Shown one piece after another: positions 51,583-59,893 of a stretch of DNA of 64,000 bases. The DNA is taken from contig NZ_JADOTX010000001.1 in NCBI RefSeq assembly GCF_015751765.1, forward strand, positions 6,200,001 to 6,264,000. The letters run 5' to 3'. Numbering within the stretch: the first letter of the stretch is position 1; every line of letters starts with the position of its first letter. The DNA is from Micromonospora ureilytica (GTDB lineage Bacteria > Actinomycetota > Actinomycetes > Mycobacteriales > Micromonosporaceae). A program made the translations under genes and the position numbers. The notes below the pieces were generated by a model. That model was not told the origin of the DNA. It was given only the letters and a program-made list of their open reading frames with translations, and made no database searches.

Positions 51583-52544
51583 TGCCGCTCTGGGTGGAAC
51601 TGGTGCTCCGGGTCGGCGGCGTGGTTGTCGCGTTCCTCACCCTGCCGTTGCTTGTCGGCCAGGCCGAGCACAAGGTGATGGCGCACATGCAGGGCCGGCT
51701 CGGCCCGATGTACGCGGGTGGCTTCCACGGTTGGGCGCAGCTCGTCGCCGACGGGGTCAAGTTCGTGCAGAAGGAGGACATCACGCCGCGCGAGGCGGAC
51801 CGGGCGGTGTTCCGGCTGGCGCCGGCGGTGGCCCTGGTGCCCTACCTGCTGGTGTTGCTGGTCATCCCGCTCGGTCCGAACGACCTGGTCGGGCAACCAT
51901 TGGACATCGGCCTCTTCTTCGTGCTGGCCGTGGTCGGCGTCGGCGTGGTGGCGGTGCTGATGTCGGCGTGGGCGTCGGCCAACAAGTACAGCCTGCTGGG
52001 CGGGCTGCGCGGGGCCGCCCAGTTGCTCGGTTACGAGCTGCCGCTGGTGCTGGCCGCCGCGTCGGTGGCGATGGCGGCCGGCACGCTCAGCCTGTCGGGC
52101 ATCGTCGAGGCGTGGCAGCCGTGGTGGCTGCTCTGGCAGGCACCTGCGATGATCATTTTCTTCGTCGCCGGGCTGGCCGAGATCCGCCGGCCACCGTTCG
52201 ACATGCCGGTGGCCGACTCGGAGCTGGTCTTCGGCTACATGACCGAGTACACCGGTCTGCGGTTCGCGTTCTTCCTGCTCGCCGAGTACGTCGGCATCGT
52301 GGTGATCGCCGCGTTGACCACTGTGTTGTTCCTGGGCGGTTGGCAGGGCCCGTTCGCCGACGACCAGCTGGGCTGGCTCTGGACGCTGCTCAAGATCTTC
52401 GCGGTCTCCTTCGTGATCATCTGGCTCCGGGTCTCCTACCCCCGGCTACGCGAGGACCAGCTGCAACGCCTCTGCTGGCTGGTCCTGGTGCCAGCATCCC
52501 TGGCGCAGTTGGTCCTAACCGCAGCTGTCCGCCTAGCCCTGTAG
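51582..52544 (+). CDS. nuoH: NADH-quinone oxidoreductase subunit H (NuoH)
   Basis: 320-residue membrane subunit at the junction of the peripheral and membrane arms, near the quinone site. AEHKVMAHMQGRLGP, SYGLLG-like SKYSLLGGLR, and GLAEIRRPPFDMPVADSELVFGYMTEY are diagnostic. About eight hydrophobic helices. A hairpin repeat follows (52560-52640). Confidence 0.95.
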   Translation: MPLWVELVLRVGGVVVAFLTLPLLVGQAEHKVMAHMQGRLGPMYAGGFHGWAQLVADGVKFVQKEDITPREADRAVFRLAPAVALVPYLLVLLVIPLGPNDLVGQPLDIGLFFVLAVVGVGVVAVLMSAWASANKYSLLGGLRGAAQLLGYELPLVLAAASVAMAAGTLSLSGIVEAWQPWWLLWQAPAMIIFFVAGLAEIRRPPFDMPVADSELVFGYMTEYTGLRFAFFLLAEYVGIVVIAALTTVLFLGGWQGPFADDQLGWLWTLLKIFAVSFVIIWLRVSYPRLREDQLQRLCWLVLVPASLAQLVLTAAVRLAL

Positions 52545-52559
52545 ACCCCCCCGCCCTCC

Positions 52560-52640
52560 CGCGCCGATCTTGCACTTTCTGTCCCGACGAACATGGCCCA
52601 AGTGGGGCATCTCGACATCGGAAAGTGCAAGATCGGCGCG
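52560..52640. repeat. 20-bp perfect inverted repeat, 41-base loop (GATC hairpin element)
   Basis: Arms CGCGCCGATCTTGCACTTTC (52560-52579) and complement (52621-52640). It lies between convergent nuoH and the hydroquinone reductase gene and may terminate both. GATC is conserved near its base, as in the other elements. Confidence 0.75.
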
Positions 52641-52672
52641 AGCGTGAGGGGCGCGCTACGCGGCGGGGGCGG

Positions 52673-53692
52673 TTAGCGCAGCGGGGTGTGTGCCGGGTCT
52701 ACCGGCTCTTTCGGGGGTGGGGGTGGGGTGCCGTCGCCGAAGGGGCGGCCACCCAGCGCCTCCCGGCCGTGCGGGGTGAGCCAGTTGGACAGGTCGGGGC
52801 CGAGCGGAACGATCCCGGTCGGGTTGATGTCGCGGTGCACCTCGTAGTAGTGCCGCTTGATGTGGTCGAAGTCGATGGTGTCGCCGAAACCGGGAGTCTG
52901 GAACAGGTCCCGGGTGTACGCCCACAGCACCGGCATCTCGCTCAGCTTCTGCCGGTTGCACTTGAAGTGGCCGTGGTAGACCGGGTCGAAGCGGACCAGC
53001 GTGGTGAACAGCCGTACGTCAGCCTCGGTGATGGTGTCGCCGACCAGGTAACGCTGGTCGGTCAACCGCTCGGTGAGCCAGTCCAGCCGGTCGAAGAGCT
53101 GGTGGTACGCCTTGTCGTACGCCTCCTGATTGCCAGCGAACCCGCACCGGTAGACGCCGTTGTTCACGTCCCGGAACACCACGGCGTTGACTTCGTCGAT
53201 CTGCTCCCGCAGGTGGTCGGGGTAGAGCTTCGGGGCGCCCTCGCGGTGGTACGCCCTCCACTGGGTGGACAGGTCCAGGCTCATCTGCGCGTAGTCGTTG
53301 GTCACCACCTGCCCGGTCGGCACGTCCACGATCGCCGGCACTGTGATGCCGCGCTCGTAGCCGGGGAAGCGCTTGAAGTACGCCTCCTGGATGCGCTCGA
53401 TGCCGAGCACCGGGTCCCGGCCGTCCGGGTCGAGGTCGAAGGTCCAGCTCCGGGCGTCGTGGGTCGGGCCGGCCACCGCCATCGAGATGGCGTCCTCCAG
53501 ACCGAGCAACCGTCGCACGATGATCAGTCGGTTGGCCCACGGGCAGGCGCGGCTGACCGCCAGCCGGTACCGGCCGGGCTCGACCGGGTACCCGTCGCGC
53601 CCATCCTCGGTGATCCGGGTGGCGATGTACCGCTGGTCGCGGGTGAACTCGCCGCCCGGCTCGACGTACTTGCCGCCTTTTTCCTCGCCCAC
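52673..53692 (-). CDS. Glutathionyl-hydroquinone reductase-like (Xi-class GST) protein
   Basis: 339-residue enzyme of the GS-hydroquinone reductase/ECM4/YqjG family. Catalytic Cys50 is in RACPWANR. The family blocks DPEG/DLDPDG, PGYERGITVPAIVD, NDYAQ and CGFAGNQEAYDKAY are present. Actinobacteria make mycothiol rather than glutathione, so the thiol adduct reduced here may be a mycothiol conjugate. The GTG start has GGGAGGG 4-5 bases upstream. It ends in a Pro-rich tail. It lies within the complex I region but in the opposite direction. Confidence 0.92.
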   Translation of the reverse strand: MGEEKGGKYVEPGGEFTRDQRYIATRITEDGRDGYPVEPGRYRLAVSRACPWANRLIIVRRLLGLEDAISMAVAGPTHDARSWTFDLDPDGRDPVLGIERIQEAYFKRFPGYERGITVPAIVDVPTGQVVTNDYAQMSLDLSTQWRAYHREGAPKLYPDHLREQIDEVNAVVFRDVNNGVYRCGFAGNQEAYDKAYHQLFDRLDWLTERLTDQRYLVGDTITEADVRLFTTLVRFDPVYHGHFKCNRQKLSEMPVLWAYTRDLFQTPGFGDTIDFDHIKRHYYEVHRDINPTGIVPLGPDLSNWLTPHGREALGGRPFGDGTPPPPPKEPVDPAHTPLR

Positions 53693-53761
53693 GTCGCCCT
53701 CCCGGTCTGGTCTGTGTCTCTACCCAATCCTCGCGGATCTACGGCGCACAGTGGTCCCGGA

Positions 53762-53776
53762 TACCCTGCCGGCATG
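53762..53776 (+). promoter_or_regulatory. Leaderless-type promoter: TACCCT, 6 bases, then ATG
   Basis: TACCCT (53762-53767) precedes the ATG at 53774. Confidence 0.45.
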
Positions 53777-54202
53777 ACGGATGTGGAGGCGGCGGCCCGG
53801 CGGTTCATCGCCGATGTGTGGAATGCCCGCCGGGAGGAGTCGGCGTACGAGCTGGTCGCCGAGGAGTGCCCGGGGCTGGGCGGCACCGGGCCGGAGGCGA
53901 CGTTGGCCTGGCATCGTGAGCGCCGGGCGGCCTTCCCGGATCTCCGCTACAAGATCGTCGACGTGGTCGCGGCCGGCGAGCGGGTGGCCGTGCACTGGCG
54001 GGCCGCCGGCACCCACGTCGGGCAGTTCGGGCCGGTGCCGCCGACCGGGCAGGTGGTCAGCTACTCGGGGGCGACGTTCCTGCGCTTCGACGCGGCGGGC
54101 CGGATCGTCGAGGTGTGGAGCTGCAACGAGCTGTTCCAGTTGCTGCAACAACTCGGCGTCGAGATGCTCCCACCGGCCGTCGTCAGCGGACCCGGGGCGT
54201 GA
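53774..54202 (+). CDS. SnoaL/NTF2-like polyketide-cyclase-type protein
   Basis: 142-residue protein with the SnoaL-like alpha+beta barrel pattern: FIADVWNARREESAYEL, PDLRYKIVDVVAAGERVAVHW, GTHVG, SYSGATFLRFDAAGRIVEVW. Function unknown; most members are not polyketide cyclases. Leaderless start. The 3' end overlaps the convergent Uma2 gene by 20 bases. Confidence 0.85.
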   Translation: MTDVEAAARRFIADVWNARREESAYELVAEECPGLGGTGPEATLAWHRERRAAFPDLRYKIVDVVAAGERVAVHWRAAGTHVGQFGPVPPTGQVVSYSGATFLRFDAAGRIVEVWSCNELFQLLQQLGVEMLPPAVVSGPGA

Positions 54203-54755
54203 TCCGGCTGATCGGCAGATTGATCGGAAAGGGCTCGCCGGTGTCGACGAACTTCGTCCACCGCCCGGTCTCGGTGTAGACCTCGTTCACCGCGTCGATC
54301 CGGTAGGTCACCACCTCCAGCGCGCCCTCCGTCTCGATCCGCCAGTAGTAGGGGATGCCGGCCTGGGCGTACAGCGCCGGCTTCAACACCCGGTCCATGG
54401 ATCGGGTGCTCGGTGAGACGATCTCGATGGCGAGCACCACCTCGTGCGGCTCGTACTTCGACGGCTCTCGGGCGGCGGCGACCGACGTGGTGATCAGCAC
54501 GTCGGGGATGAACGAGCGGGTGCGGTTGATCCGCACCTCGACCGCCTGGGTCACGTCGTAGCCGTCGGGGCAGTCTTCGTCGAGCGCGGTGCCAAGACGC
54601 ATCGCGATGGTCTGGTGGGTACGGGTGGGGGAGGGGGACATCAGCAGCACTCCATCGAGCAGTTCCCGGCGACGGCCATCCTCGGGCAGCGCATCCAGGT
54701 CGTCAGTCGTCCACTCGCTCTCGGGCGGGTAGTCGCTCTGCAGCGCGGCGGTCAT
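54183..54755 (-). CDS. Uma2 family endonuclease-like protein
   Basis: 190-residue Uma2 (DUF820) protein of the restriction-endonuclease-like fold. The PD-(D/E)xK core is recognisable as IPDVLI and AIEIVSPST, and YWRIE follows. The ATG at 54755 has GGAAGGA 7 bases upstream. Uma2 proteins are abundant in cyanobacteria and actinobacteria with no clear role. Confidence 0.87.
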   Translation of the reverse strand: MTAALQSDYPPESEWTTDDLDALPEDGRRRELLDGVLLMSPSPTRTHQTIAMRLGTALDEDCPDGYDVTQAVEVRINRTRSFIPDVLITTSVAAAREPSKYEPHEVVLAIEIVSPSTRSMDRVLKPALYAQAGIPYYWRIETEGALEVVTYRIDAVNEVYTETGRWTKFVDTGEPFPINLPISRITPRVR

Positions 54756-54859
54756 GGCAGGTCCTTCCAGGTGCGTTCGTTCTCCCCGCGACCACGGTAC
54801 CGCCGTCGACCTGTGGGTGGTGGTCGCGCGCGCCGTGGCCACAGGGCAGGATGGTCGAC

Positions 54860-55456
54860 ATGAGCGACCCCAGCGAGCGCGGCGACACCAGCGACCGCGG
54901 CCTACCCGGCGCGGGCCTGGTGAAAGGGCTGGCGGTCACCCTCAAGACGATGACCAGCCGTTCGACCACCCAGCAGTACCCGGACGTGGCCCCCGACCTG
55001 CCGCCCCGCTCGCGTGGGGTGATCGCCCTGTCGGAGGAGAACTGCACGGTCTGCATGCTCTGCGCCCGTGAATGTCCGGACTGGTGCATCTACATCGACT
55101 CGCACAAGGAGGAGGTGGTGGTGCCCGGCGCCGCCCGCCCCCGCCAGCGCAACGTGCTCGACAAGTTCGACATCGACTTCTCGCTCTGCATGTACTGCGG
55201 CATCTGCATCGAGGTCTGCCCGTTCGACGCGCTCTACTGGTCACCGGAGTTCGAGTACGCCGAGTACGACATCAAGGACCTGCTGCACGACAAGGACCAC
55301 CTCGGTCAGTGGATGGCCACCGTTCCGCCGCCGCCCGCGCACGACCCGAACGGCGAGCCGGCCAAGGAGGAGACGTCCGCAGCGCGCAAGGCGGCCGCCG
55401 CACGTCCCGCTCCGTCGGCGATACCTCCCGACGCCGACCAGGACCCGGCGTCGTGA
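54860..55456 (+). CDS. nuoI: NADH-quinone oxidoreductase subunit I (NuoI)
   Basis: 198-residue ferredoxin-like subunit carrying two [4Fe-4S] clusters: Cys62, 65, 68, 72 and Cys110, 113, 116, 120. The ATG at 54860 has AGGA 8 bases upstream; an in-frame ATG at 54851 is possible. The Ala/Pro-rich tail is extended. It begins the continuous nuoI-J-K-L-M-N run. Confidence 0.94.
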   Translation: MSDPSERGDTSDRGLPGAGLVKGLAVTLKTMTSRSTTQQYPDVAPDLPPRSRGVIALSEENCTVCMLCARECPDWCIYIDSHKEEVVVPGAARPRQRNVLDKFDIDFSLCMYCGICIEVCPFDALYWSPEFEYAEYDIKDLLHDKDHLGQWMATVPPPPAHDPNGEPAKEETSAARKAAAARPAPSAIPPDADQDPAS

Positions 55457-55481
55457 GCGCCCGAGCCGGCAGGGCGGCCCG

Positions 55482-56042
55482 GTGACCGGGGCGGATGTGC
55501 TGCTGCTCGCCCTCGGCGCGGTGGCGGTCGGCGCCGGCGTGCTGGTGGTGACCACGAAACACCTGGTCCGGGCCGGTCTCTACCTGGTGGTGTGCCTGGG
55601 CGCGTTGGCAGGTGACTTCCTGGTGCTCAGCGCCGAGTTGGTGGCCTGGGTGCAGGTGCTGATCTACGTGGGCGCGGTGGTGGTCCTGCTGCTGTTCGCG
55701 GTGATGCTGACCCGAGCGCCGATCGGCGCCTCCGACGACCTGGACCGGCCCGGTTGGCCGGCGGCTCTGATCGGTGGCGGCGCCGGGCTGGGGCTGACCG
55801 CCCTGCTTGTCGACGCGTACCGCTGGAGCACCGTCGCGCTGCCCGCCGCGGGCACCGCCGAGCGGCTGGGGGAGCAGATCTTCCAGTCCTGGGTGCTGCC
55901 GTTCGAGGTGCTCTCGGTGCTGCTGCTCTCCGCCCTGGTGGGCGCGATCGTGTTGTCCCGGCCGGACATCGGCCGAGCCGCCCCGCAACGCGACGGCACG
56001 GCAGGCGACCTGGTCGACAGCGAGCCCGGGGGGCTCCGGTGA
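55482..56042 (+). CDS. nuoJ: NADH-quinone oxidoreductase subunit J (NuoJ)
   Basis: 186-residue membrane subunit with about five hydrophobic helices. VQVLIYVGAVVVLLLFAVMLTR is the conserved pi-bulge helix region. The GTG at 55482 is used. The stop overlaps the nuoK start by 4 bases. Confidence 0.93.
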   Translation: MTGADVLLLALGAVAVGAGVLVVTTKHLVRAGLYLVVCLGALAGDFLVLSAELVAWVQVLIYVGAVVVLLLFAVMLTRAPIGASDDLDRPGWPAALIGGGAGLGLTALLVDAYRWSTVALPAAGTAERLGEQIFQSWVLPFEVLSVLLLSALVGAIVLSRPDIGRAAPQRDGTAGDLVDSEPGGLR

Positions 56043-56401
56043 GGCCGGTCATCCCGTACGTCACCGCCGCGCTGCTGTTCGGCCTCGGCGTGTACGGCGT
56101 ACTGCGTCGTCGCAACGCGGTGCTGGTGCTGATGTCGGTCGAGTTGATGCTCAACGCGGTCAACCTGATCCTGGTCACCGCGGACACCACCGCCCGCGCC
56201 GTGCTGCCGCACTCGGGGCAGGTCTTCGCCCTCTTCGTCATCGTTCTGGCCGCCGCCGAGATCGGGGTGGGGCTGGCGATCGTCCTTCAGCTCTACCGGC
56301 TGCGGGCGACAGTCGCCGTGGATGACGTGCCGTTGACCGAGCCGTCGGATCCCGTCGGCGGGCGCGAGCCGGCCGTCCTGGACTCGGAGGTGGGCCGGTG
56401 A
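56039..56401 (+). CDS. nuoK: NADH-quinone oxidoreductase subunit K (NuoK)
   Basis: 120-residue three-helix subunit. MSVELMLNAVNL and AAAEIGVGLAIVL hold the two conserved membrane glutamates of the proton path. GTG start within the nuoJ stop; GTGA overlap with nuoL. Slightly longer than usual because of a polar C-terminal tail. Confidence 0.94.
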   Translation: MRPVIPYVTAALLFGLGVYGVLRRRNAVLVLMSVELMLNAVNLILVTADTTARAVLPHSGQVFALFVIVLAAAEIGVGLAIVLQLYRLRATVAVDDVPLTEPSDPVGGREPAVLDSEVGR

Positions 56402-58329
56402 CCGGACTGCTCGGGGCGCTGCTGCCCGCCGTACCCCTGGTCGCCGGTCTGCTCGGTCTGCTGCTGCCGCCGGCCCCCCGGCGCGACAGCGCGTCCGGCG
56501 GCGACCGGGCCCGGACGGCCGCCGTGACGCTCGGTGTCGCCGGTGCGGCCGGTGCGTTGGCGCTGGCCGTCGCGCTGCTGCTCACTGTCGACGGGCCGAC
56601 GGAGACGTCGAGCACCTGGGTCGACTTCGGCGGGCTGGTGGTGACCCTCGGCGTACGACTGGACGGCGCCGCCGCGCTGGTCGCGGTCGCGGTCACAGCG
56701 GTCGCCCTCGCCGTGCAGGTCTACTCGATCGGCTACCTGCGGCGTGGTCCCCATGACGACGTCGACGTGGACCACCGCTACCCGCCCTACGCCGCCCAGA
56801 TCAGCCTCTTCACGGGCGCCATGCTGCTGGTGGTGGTCGCCGGCGACCTGATCATGCTGTTGGTCGGCTGGGAGGTGATGGGCCTCTGTTCGTACCTCCT
56901 GATCGCCCACGACCGCCGACTGGCCGGCGCCCCCGCCGCCGCCATGAAGGCGTTCCTGGTGACCCGGGTCGGTGACGTCGGGTTCCTGCTCGGCATCGCG
57001 CTGCTGGGCGTGTCGACGGGCAGCTTCCGGATCGCCGACGTGCTCGCCCACGACCACTCCGGCGCGACGTTGACCGCCGCCGGCCTGCTGCTGCTCGCCG
57101 GTGTGGCCGGCAAGAGCGCGCAGTTCCCGCTGCACACCTGGCTGCCGGACGCGATGGCCGGCCCGACCCCGATCTCCGCGTTGATCCACGCCGCGACGAT
57201 GGTCGCCGCCGGGGTGTACGCCGTGGCCCGGCTCTACCCGCTGTTCACGGCCGCGCCTGTGACGTTGACCGTGCTGGGGGTGCTCGGCGCGATCACGCTG
57301 CTGCTCGGCGCGCTCGCCGCCACCGCCCAGGACGACATCAAACGGGTGCTGGCCTGGTCGACGGTGTCCCAACTGGGTTACATGACCGGCGCGCTGGCGG
57401 TCGGCTCACCGTCGGCAGCCCTGTTCCACCTGCTCACCCACGCCGCCTTCAAGGCGCTGCTGTTCCTCGCCGCCGGCGCGGTGATCCACGCCGTCGGCAC
57501 CACACTGATGTCGGAGATGGGCGGGCTGCGGCGCAGCATGCCCGTGACGTTCTGGTGCACTGTGGTGGGCCTGGGCGCGCTGGCCGGGGTGCCGCCGCTG
57601 GCCGGTTTCTGGAGCAAGGACGGCGTACTGACTGTCGCCGAATCGGCCGCGCTGGAGGGCACCGGAGCGGCCCCGTCCTGGGTGGGTTGGATCGTCTGGG
57701 TCGCCGGGCTGGTCGGCGTGGCGGTCACCGCCTGGTACGCCGGTCGGCTGCTGCTGCGCGCCTTCTTCGGCGCTCCGCGCCTGCCCCTGGTTCGGCCACA
57801 CGACCCGCCGGCGGTGCTGCGCTGGCCGGTGTTGCTGCTGGCCGTACCGGCCGCGCTGCTCGGTCTGGTCGGGTTCGTCGGGGCCTTCACCGACCGCCTG
57901 CGGTTCCCCACCGTCCCGGTGGCGGGCTCCGAGGACGGCCTGGTCCATCTGGGGCCGGGGGTGCTGCTGCCGCTCGCGTTCCTGCTGGTCGGCGCCACGC
58001 TGGTGACGCTGGGCTGGCGGCGCGACCCGGCCGCCGACCCGGCGACAGCGCTGGGTCCGCTGCGGCCGGTCTTCGCCCGCGCGTTCCGGCTCGACGACGT
58101 CCAGAACACAGTTGTGGTACGCCCCGTCCGCGCTCTGGCCCGCGCCGCGCGCACCGGTGACGAGGTGGTGGTGGACGGCGCGGTCGAGGGCAGCGGGCGA
58201 GCCGCGTCCGGTCTGGGCGCGGGGCTGGCCGCGCTGCACCGCGCGGCGCTGCCCCGAGCCGCCGCCGGCGTCCTGGCCGGCGCGCTGCTGATCGGCCTGG
58301 CCGCCGCAGTGCTTGGAGTTATCCAGTGA
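56398..58329 (+). CDS. nuoL: NADH-quinone oxidoreductase subunit L (NuoL)
   Basis: 643-residue antiporter-like proton-pumping subunit. Features include GWEVMGLCSYLL, KSAQFPLHTWLPDAMAGPTPISALIHAATM (with the Lys and His of the proton path), FKALLFLAAGAVIH, and the C-terminal amphipathic lateral-helix region. The stop lies in the first bases of the short dispersed repeat at 58328. Confidence 0.95.
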   Translation: MTGLLGALLPAVPLVAGLLGLLLPPAPRRDSASGGDRARTAAVTLGVAGAAGALALAVALLLTVDGPTETSSTWVDFGGLVVTLGVRLDGAAALVAVAVTAVALAVQVYSIGYLRRGPHDDVDVDHRYPPYAAQISLFTGAMLLVVVAGDLIMLLVGWEVMGLCSYLLIAHDRRLAGAPAAAMKAFLVTRVGDVGFLLGIALLGVSTGSFRIADVLAHDHSGATLTAAGLLLLAGVAGKSAQFPLHTWLPDAMAGPTPISALIHAATMVAAGVYAVARLYPLFTAAPVTLTVLGVLGAITLLLGALAATAQDDIKRVLAWSTVSQLGYMTGALAVGSPSAALFHLLTHAAFKALLFLAAGAVIHAVGTTLMSEMGGLRRSMPVTFWCTVVGLGALAGVPPLAGFWSKDGVLTVAESAALEGTGAAPSWVGWIVWVAGLVGVAVTAWYAGRLLLRAFFGAPRLPLVRPHDPPAVLRWPVLLLAVPAALLGLVGFVGAFTDRLRFPTVPVAGSEDGLVHLGPGVLLPLAFLLVGATLVTLGWRRDPAADPATALGPLRPVFARAFRLDDVQNTVVVRPVRALARAARTGDEVVVDGAVEGSGRAASGLGAGLAALHRAALPRAAAGVLAGALLIGLAAAVLGVIQ

Positions 58330-58370
58330 GCGCGAGGAGTGAGCCGGGTTTGCGAGCCCCGCAGTCGCGA
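58328..58370 (+). repeat. Short dispersed repeat, copy B (before nuoM)
   Basis: 43 bases matching the copy at 19243-19280 apart from a 5-base insertion and one substitution. It starts at the nuoL stop and ends 14 bases before the nuoM ATG. Confidence 0.75.
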
Positions 58371-58384
58371 ACAGAGGCGGTCCG

Positions 58385-59893
58385 ATGAGCTTCGGTCAGG
58401 TGTTGCTGGTTGCTGTGCTGGCGTTGCCGGCGCTGGGTGCGGTCGCGGTGGCGGCTACGCCCAGGGACCGGGCGGCCCGGCTGGTCGGCACTGTCGCGGC
58501 GGCGCTGACCCTGCTGGCCGCGGTGCCGCTGGTGTTCGGCGGTCGCGGTTGGGTCGCCTGGTCGGCCGGTGCGCCGGCGGTGCGCCCGTGGCACCAACTG
58601 GATCTGCCCTGGGTGCCCGGCCTGGAGTTGCGCTTCCACCTCGGCGTCGACGGCATCTCCTGGCCGCTTGTGGTGCTGACCGCGCTGCTCACGTTGCTCT
58701 GCTGCGCGTACACGATGTGGCGGGTCCCGGACGGCGGCAGCGGCCGGGCGCTCGTCGCGCTGCTGTTGGTGGTCGAGGTGGGCATCCTGGGCACCTTCCT
58801 CGCCCTGGACCTGGTGCTGTTCTTCCTCTTCTTCGAGGTCGTCCTGCTGCCGATGTACGCGATCATCGCCGGCTGGGGTGGCGCGGACCGGCGTCGGGCG
58901 GCCCGGAAGTTCGCGCTCTACACGCTGTTCGGGTCGGTGCTGCTGCTGGTCGGCGTGTACGTCGTGGTCGCCGCCGCCGGCACCGCCGACCTGGTGACGC
59001 TCACCGGTGGCGCGGGGATGTCCAGGGGCACCCAGTTGGCCGCGTTCACACTGCTCGCGGTGGCGTTCGCGGTGAAGAGCCCGCTGTGGCCGCTGCACTC
59101 CTGGCTGCCCGACGCGCACACCCAGGCCCCCACGGTGGGCAGTGTCGTGTTGGCCGGGGTGCTGCTGAAGATGGGCACCTACGGTCTGATCCGGGTCGCG
59201 GTGGGGGTGGCGCCGGAGGGGGCCCGTTGGGCGGCGCCGGTGCTCGGCGTGCTGGCCGTCGCCGCGATCCTGGTCGGTTCGCTGGTCTGTCTGGCTCAGT
59301 CGGACGTGAAGCGGCTGATCGCGTACTCCAGTGTGGGGCACATGGGCTTCGTGCTGCTGGGCGTCGCCACGCTGACCACCGTCGGCATCCAGGCGGCGTT
59401 GATCGGCAACGTCGCGCACGGGGTGATCACCGGCCTGCTGTTCTTCCTCGCCGGAGCGGTGAAGGACCGTACCGGCACGGGCACCCTCGCCGAGCTGTCC
59501 GGGCTGCGGGAGACCGCGCCCCGGTTGGCGGGTCTGCTCGCGTTCGCGGCGATCGCGTCGCTGGGTCTGCCCGGGTTGGCCGGCTTCTGGGGCGAGGCGT
59601 TCGCGGTGATCGCCGCCGTCCAGGTGGGCGGCCCGCTCTGGACCACCCTCGGGGTGCTGGCGGCGGTAGGCGGGGCGCTCACCGCCGCGTACTTCCTGCG
59701 GTTGCTGCGCCAGGTCACCCACAACCGGCCGAGCCCCGCCGTCGGGCAGGTTGGCCCCGGCCTGGCCGGTGCGGAGTTGACCGCGTGGGTGCCGCTGGTG
59801 CTGCTCGCGTTGGCCATCGGGCTGGCGCCGACGCTGGTCCTCGGCGTAGCCGAGGCCCCCGTCGACGCCCTGATCGGAGTGGTCAAACCATGA
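58385..59893 (+). CDS. nuoM: NADH-quinone oxidoreductase subunit M (NuoM)
   Basis: 502-residue antiporter-like subunit. FFEVVLLPMY with its conserved Glu, KSPLWPLHSWLPDAHTQAPTVGSVVLAGVLLKMGTYG and YSSVGHMGFV are diagnostic. It is separated from nuoL by the dispersed repeat. Stop overlaps the nuoN start (ATGA). Confidence 0.95.
   Translation: MSFGQVLLVAVLALPALGAVAVAATPRDRAARLVGTVAAALTLLAAVPLVFGGRGWVAWSAGAPAVRPWHQLDLPWVPGLELRFHLGVDGISWPLVVLTALLTLLCCAYTMWRVPDGGSGRALVALLLVVEVGILGTFLALDLVLFFLFFEVVLLPMYAIIAGWGGADRRRAARKFALYTLFGSVLLLVGVYVVVAAAGTADLVTLTGGAGMSRGTQLAAFTLLAVAFAVKSPLWPLHSWLPDAHTQAPTVGSVVLAGVLLKMGTYGLIRVAVGVAPEGARWAAPVLGVLAVAAILVGSLVCLAQSDVKRLIAYSSVGHMGFVLLGVATLTTVGIQAALIGNVAHGVITGLLFFLAGAVKDRTGTGTLAELSGLRETAPRLAGLLAFAAIASLGLPGLAGFWGEAFAVIAAVQVGGPLWTTLGVLAAVGGALTAAYFLRLLRQVTHNRPSPAVGQVGPGLAGAELTAWVPLVLLALAIGLAPTLVLGVAEAPVDALIGVVKP

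Noticed and set aside
52710..52735. G-quadruplex from GGGGGTGGGGGTGGGG
   Set aside because: It encodes the Pro-rich C-terminus of the hydroquinone reductase and has too few runs for a strong call.
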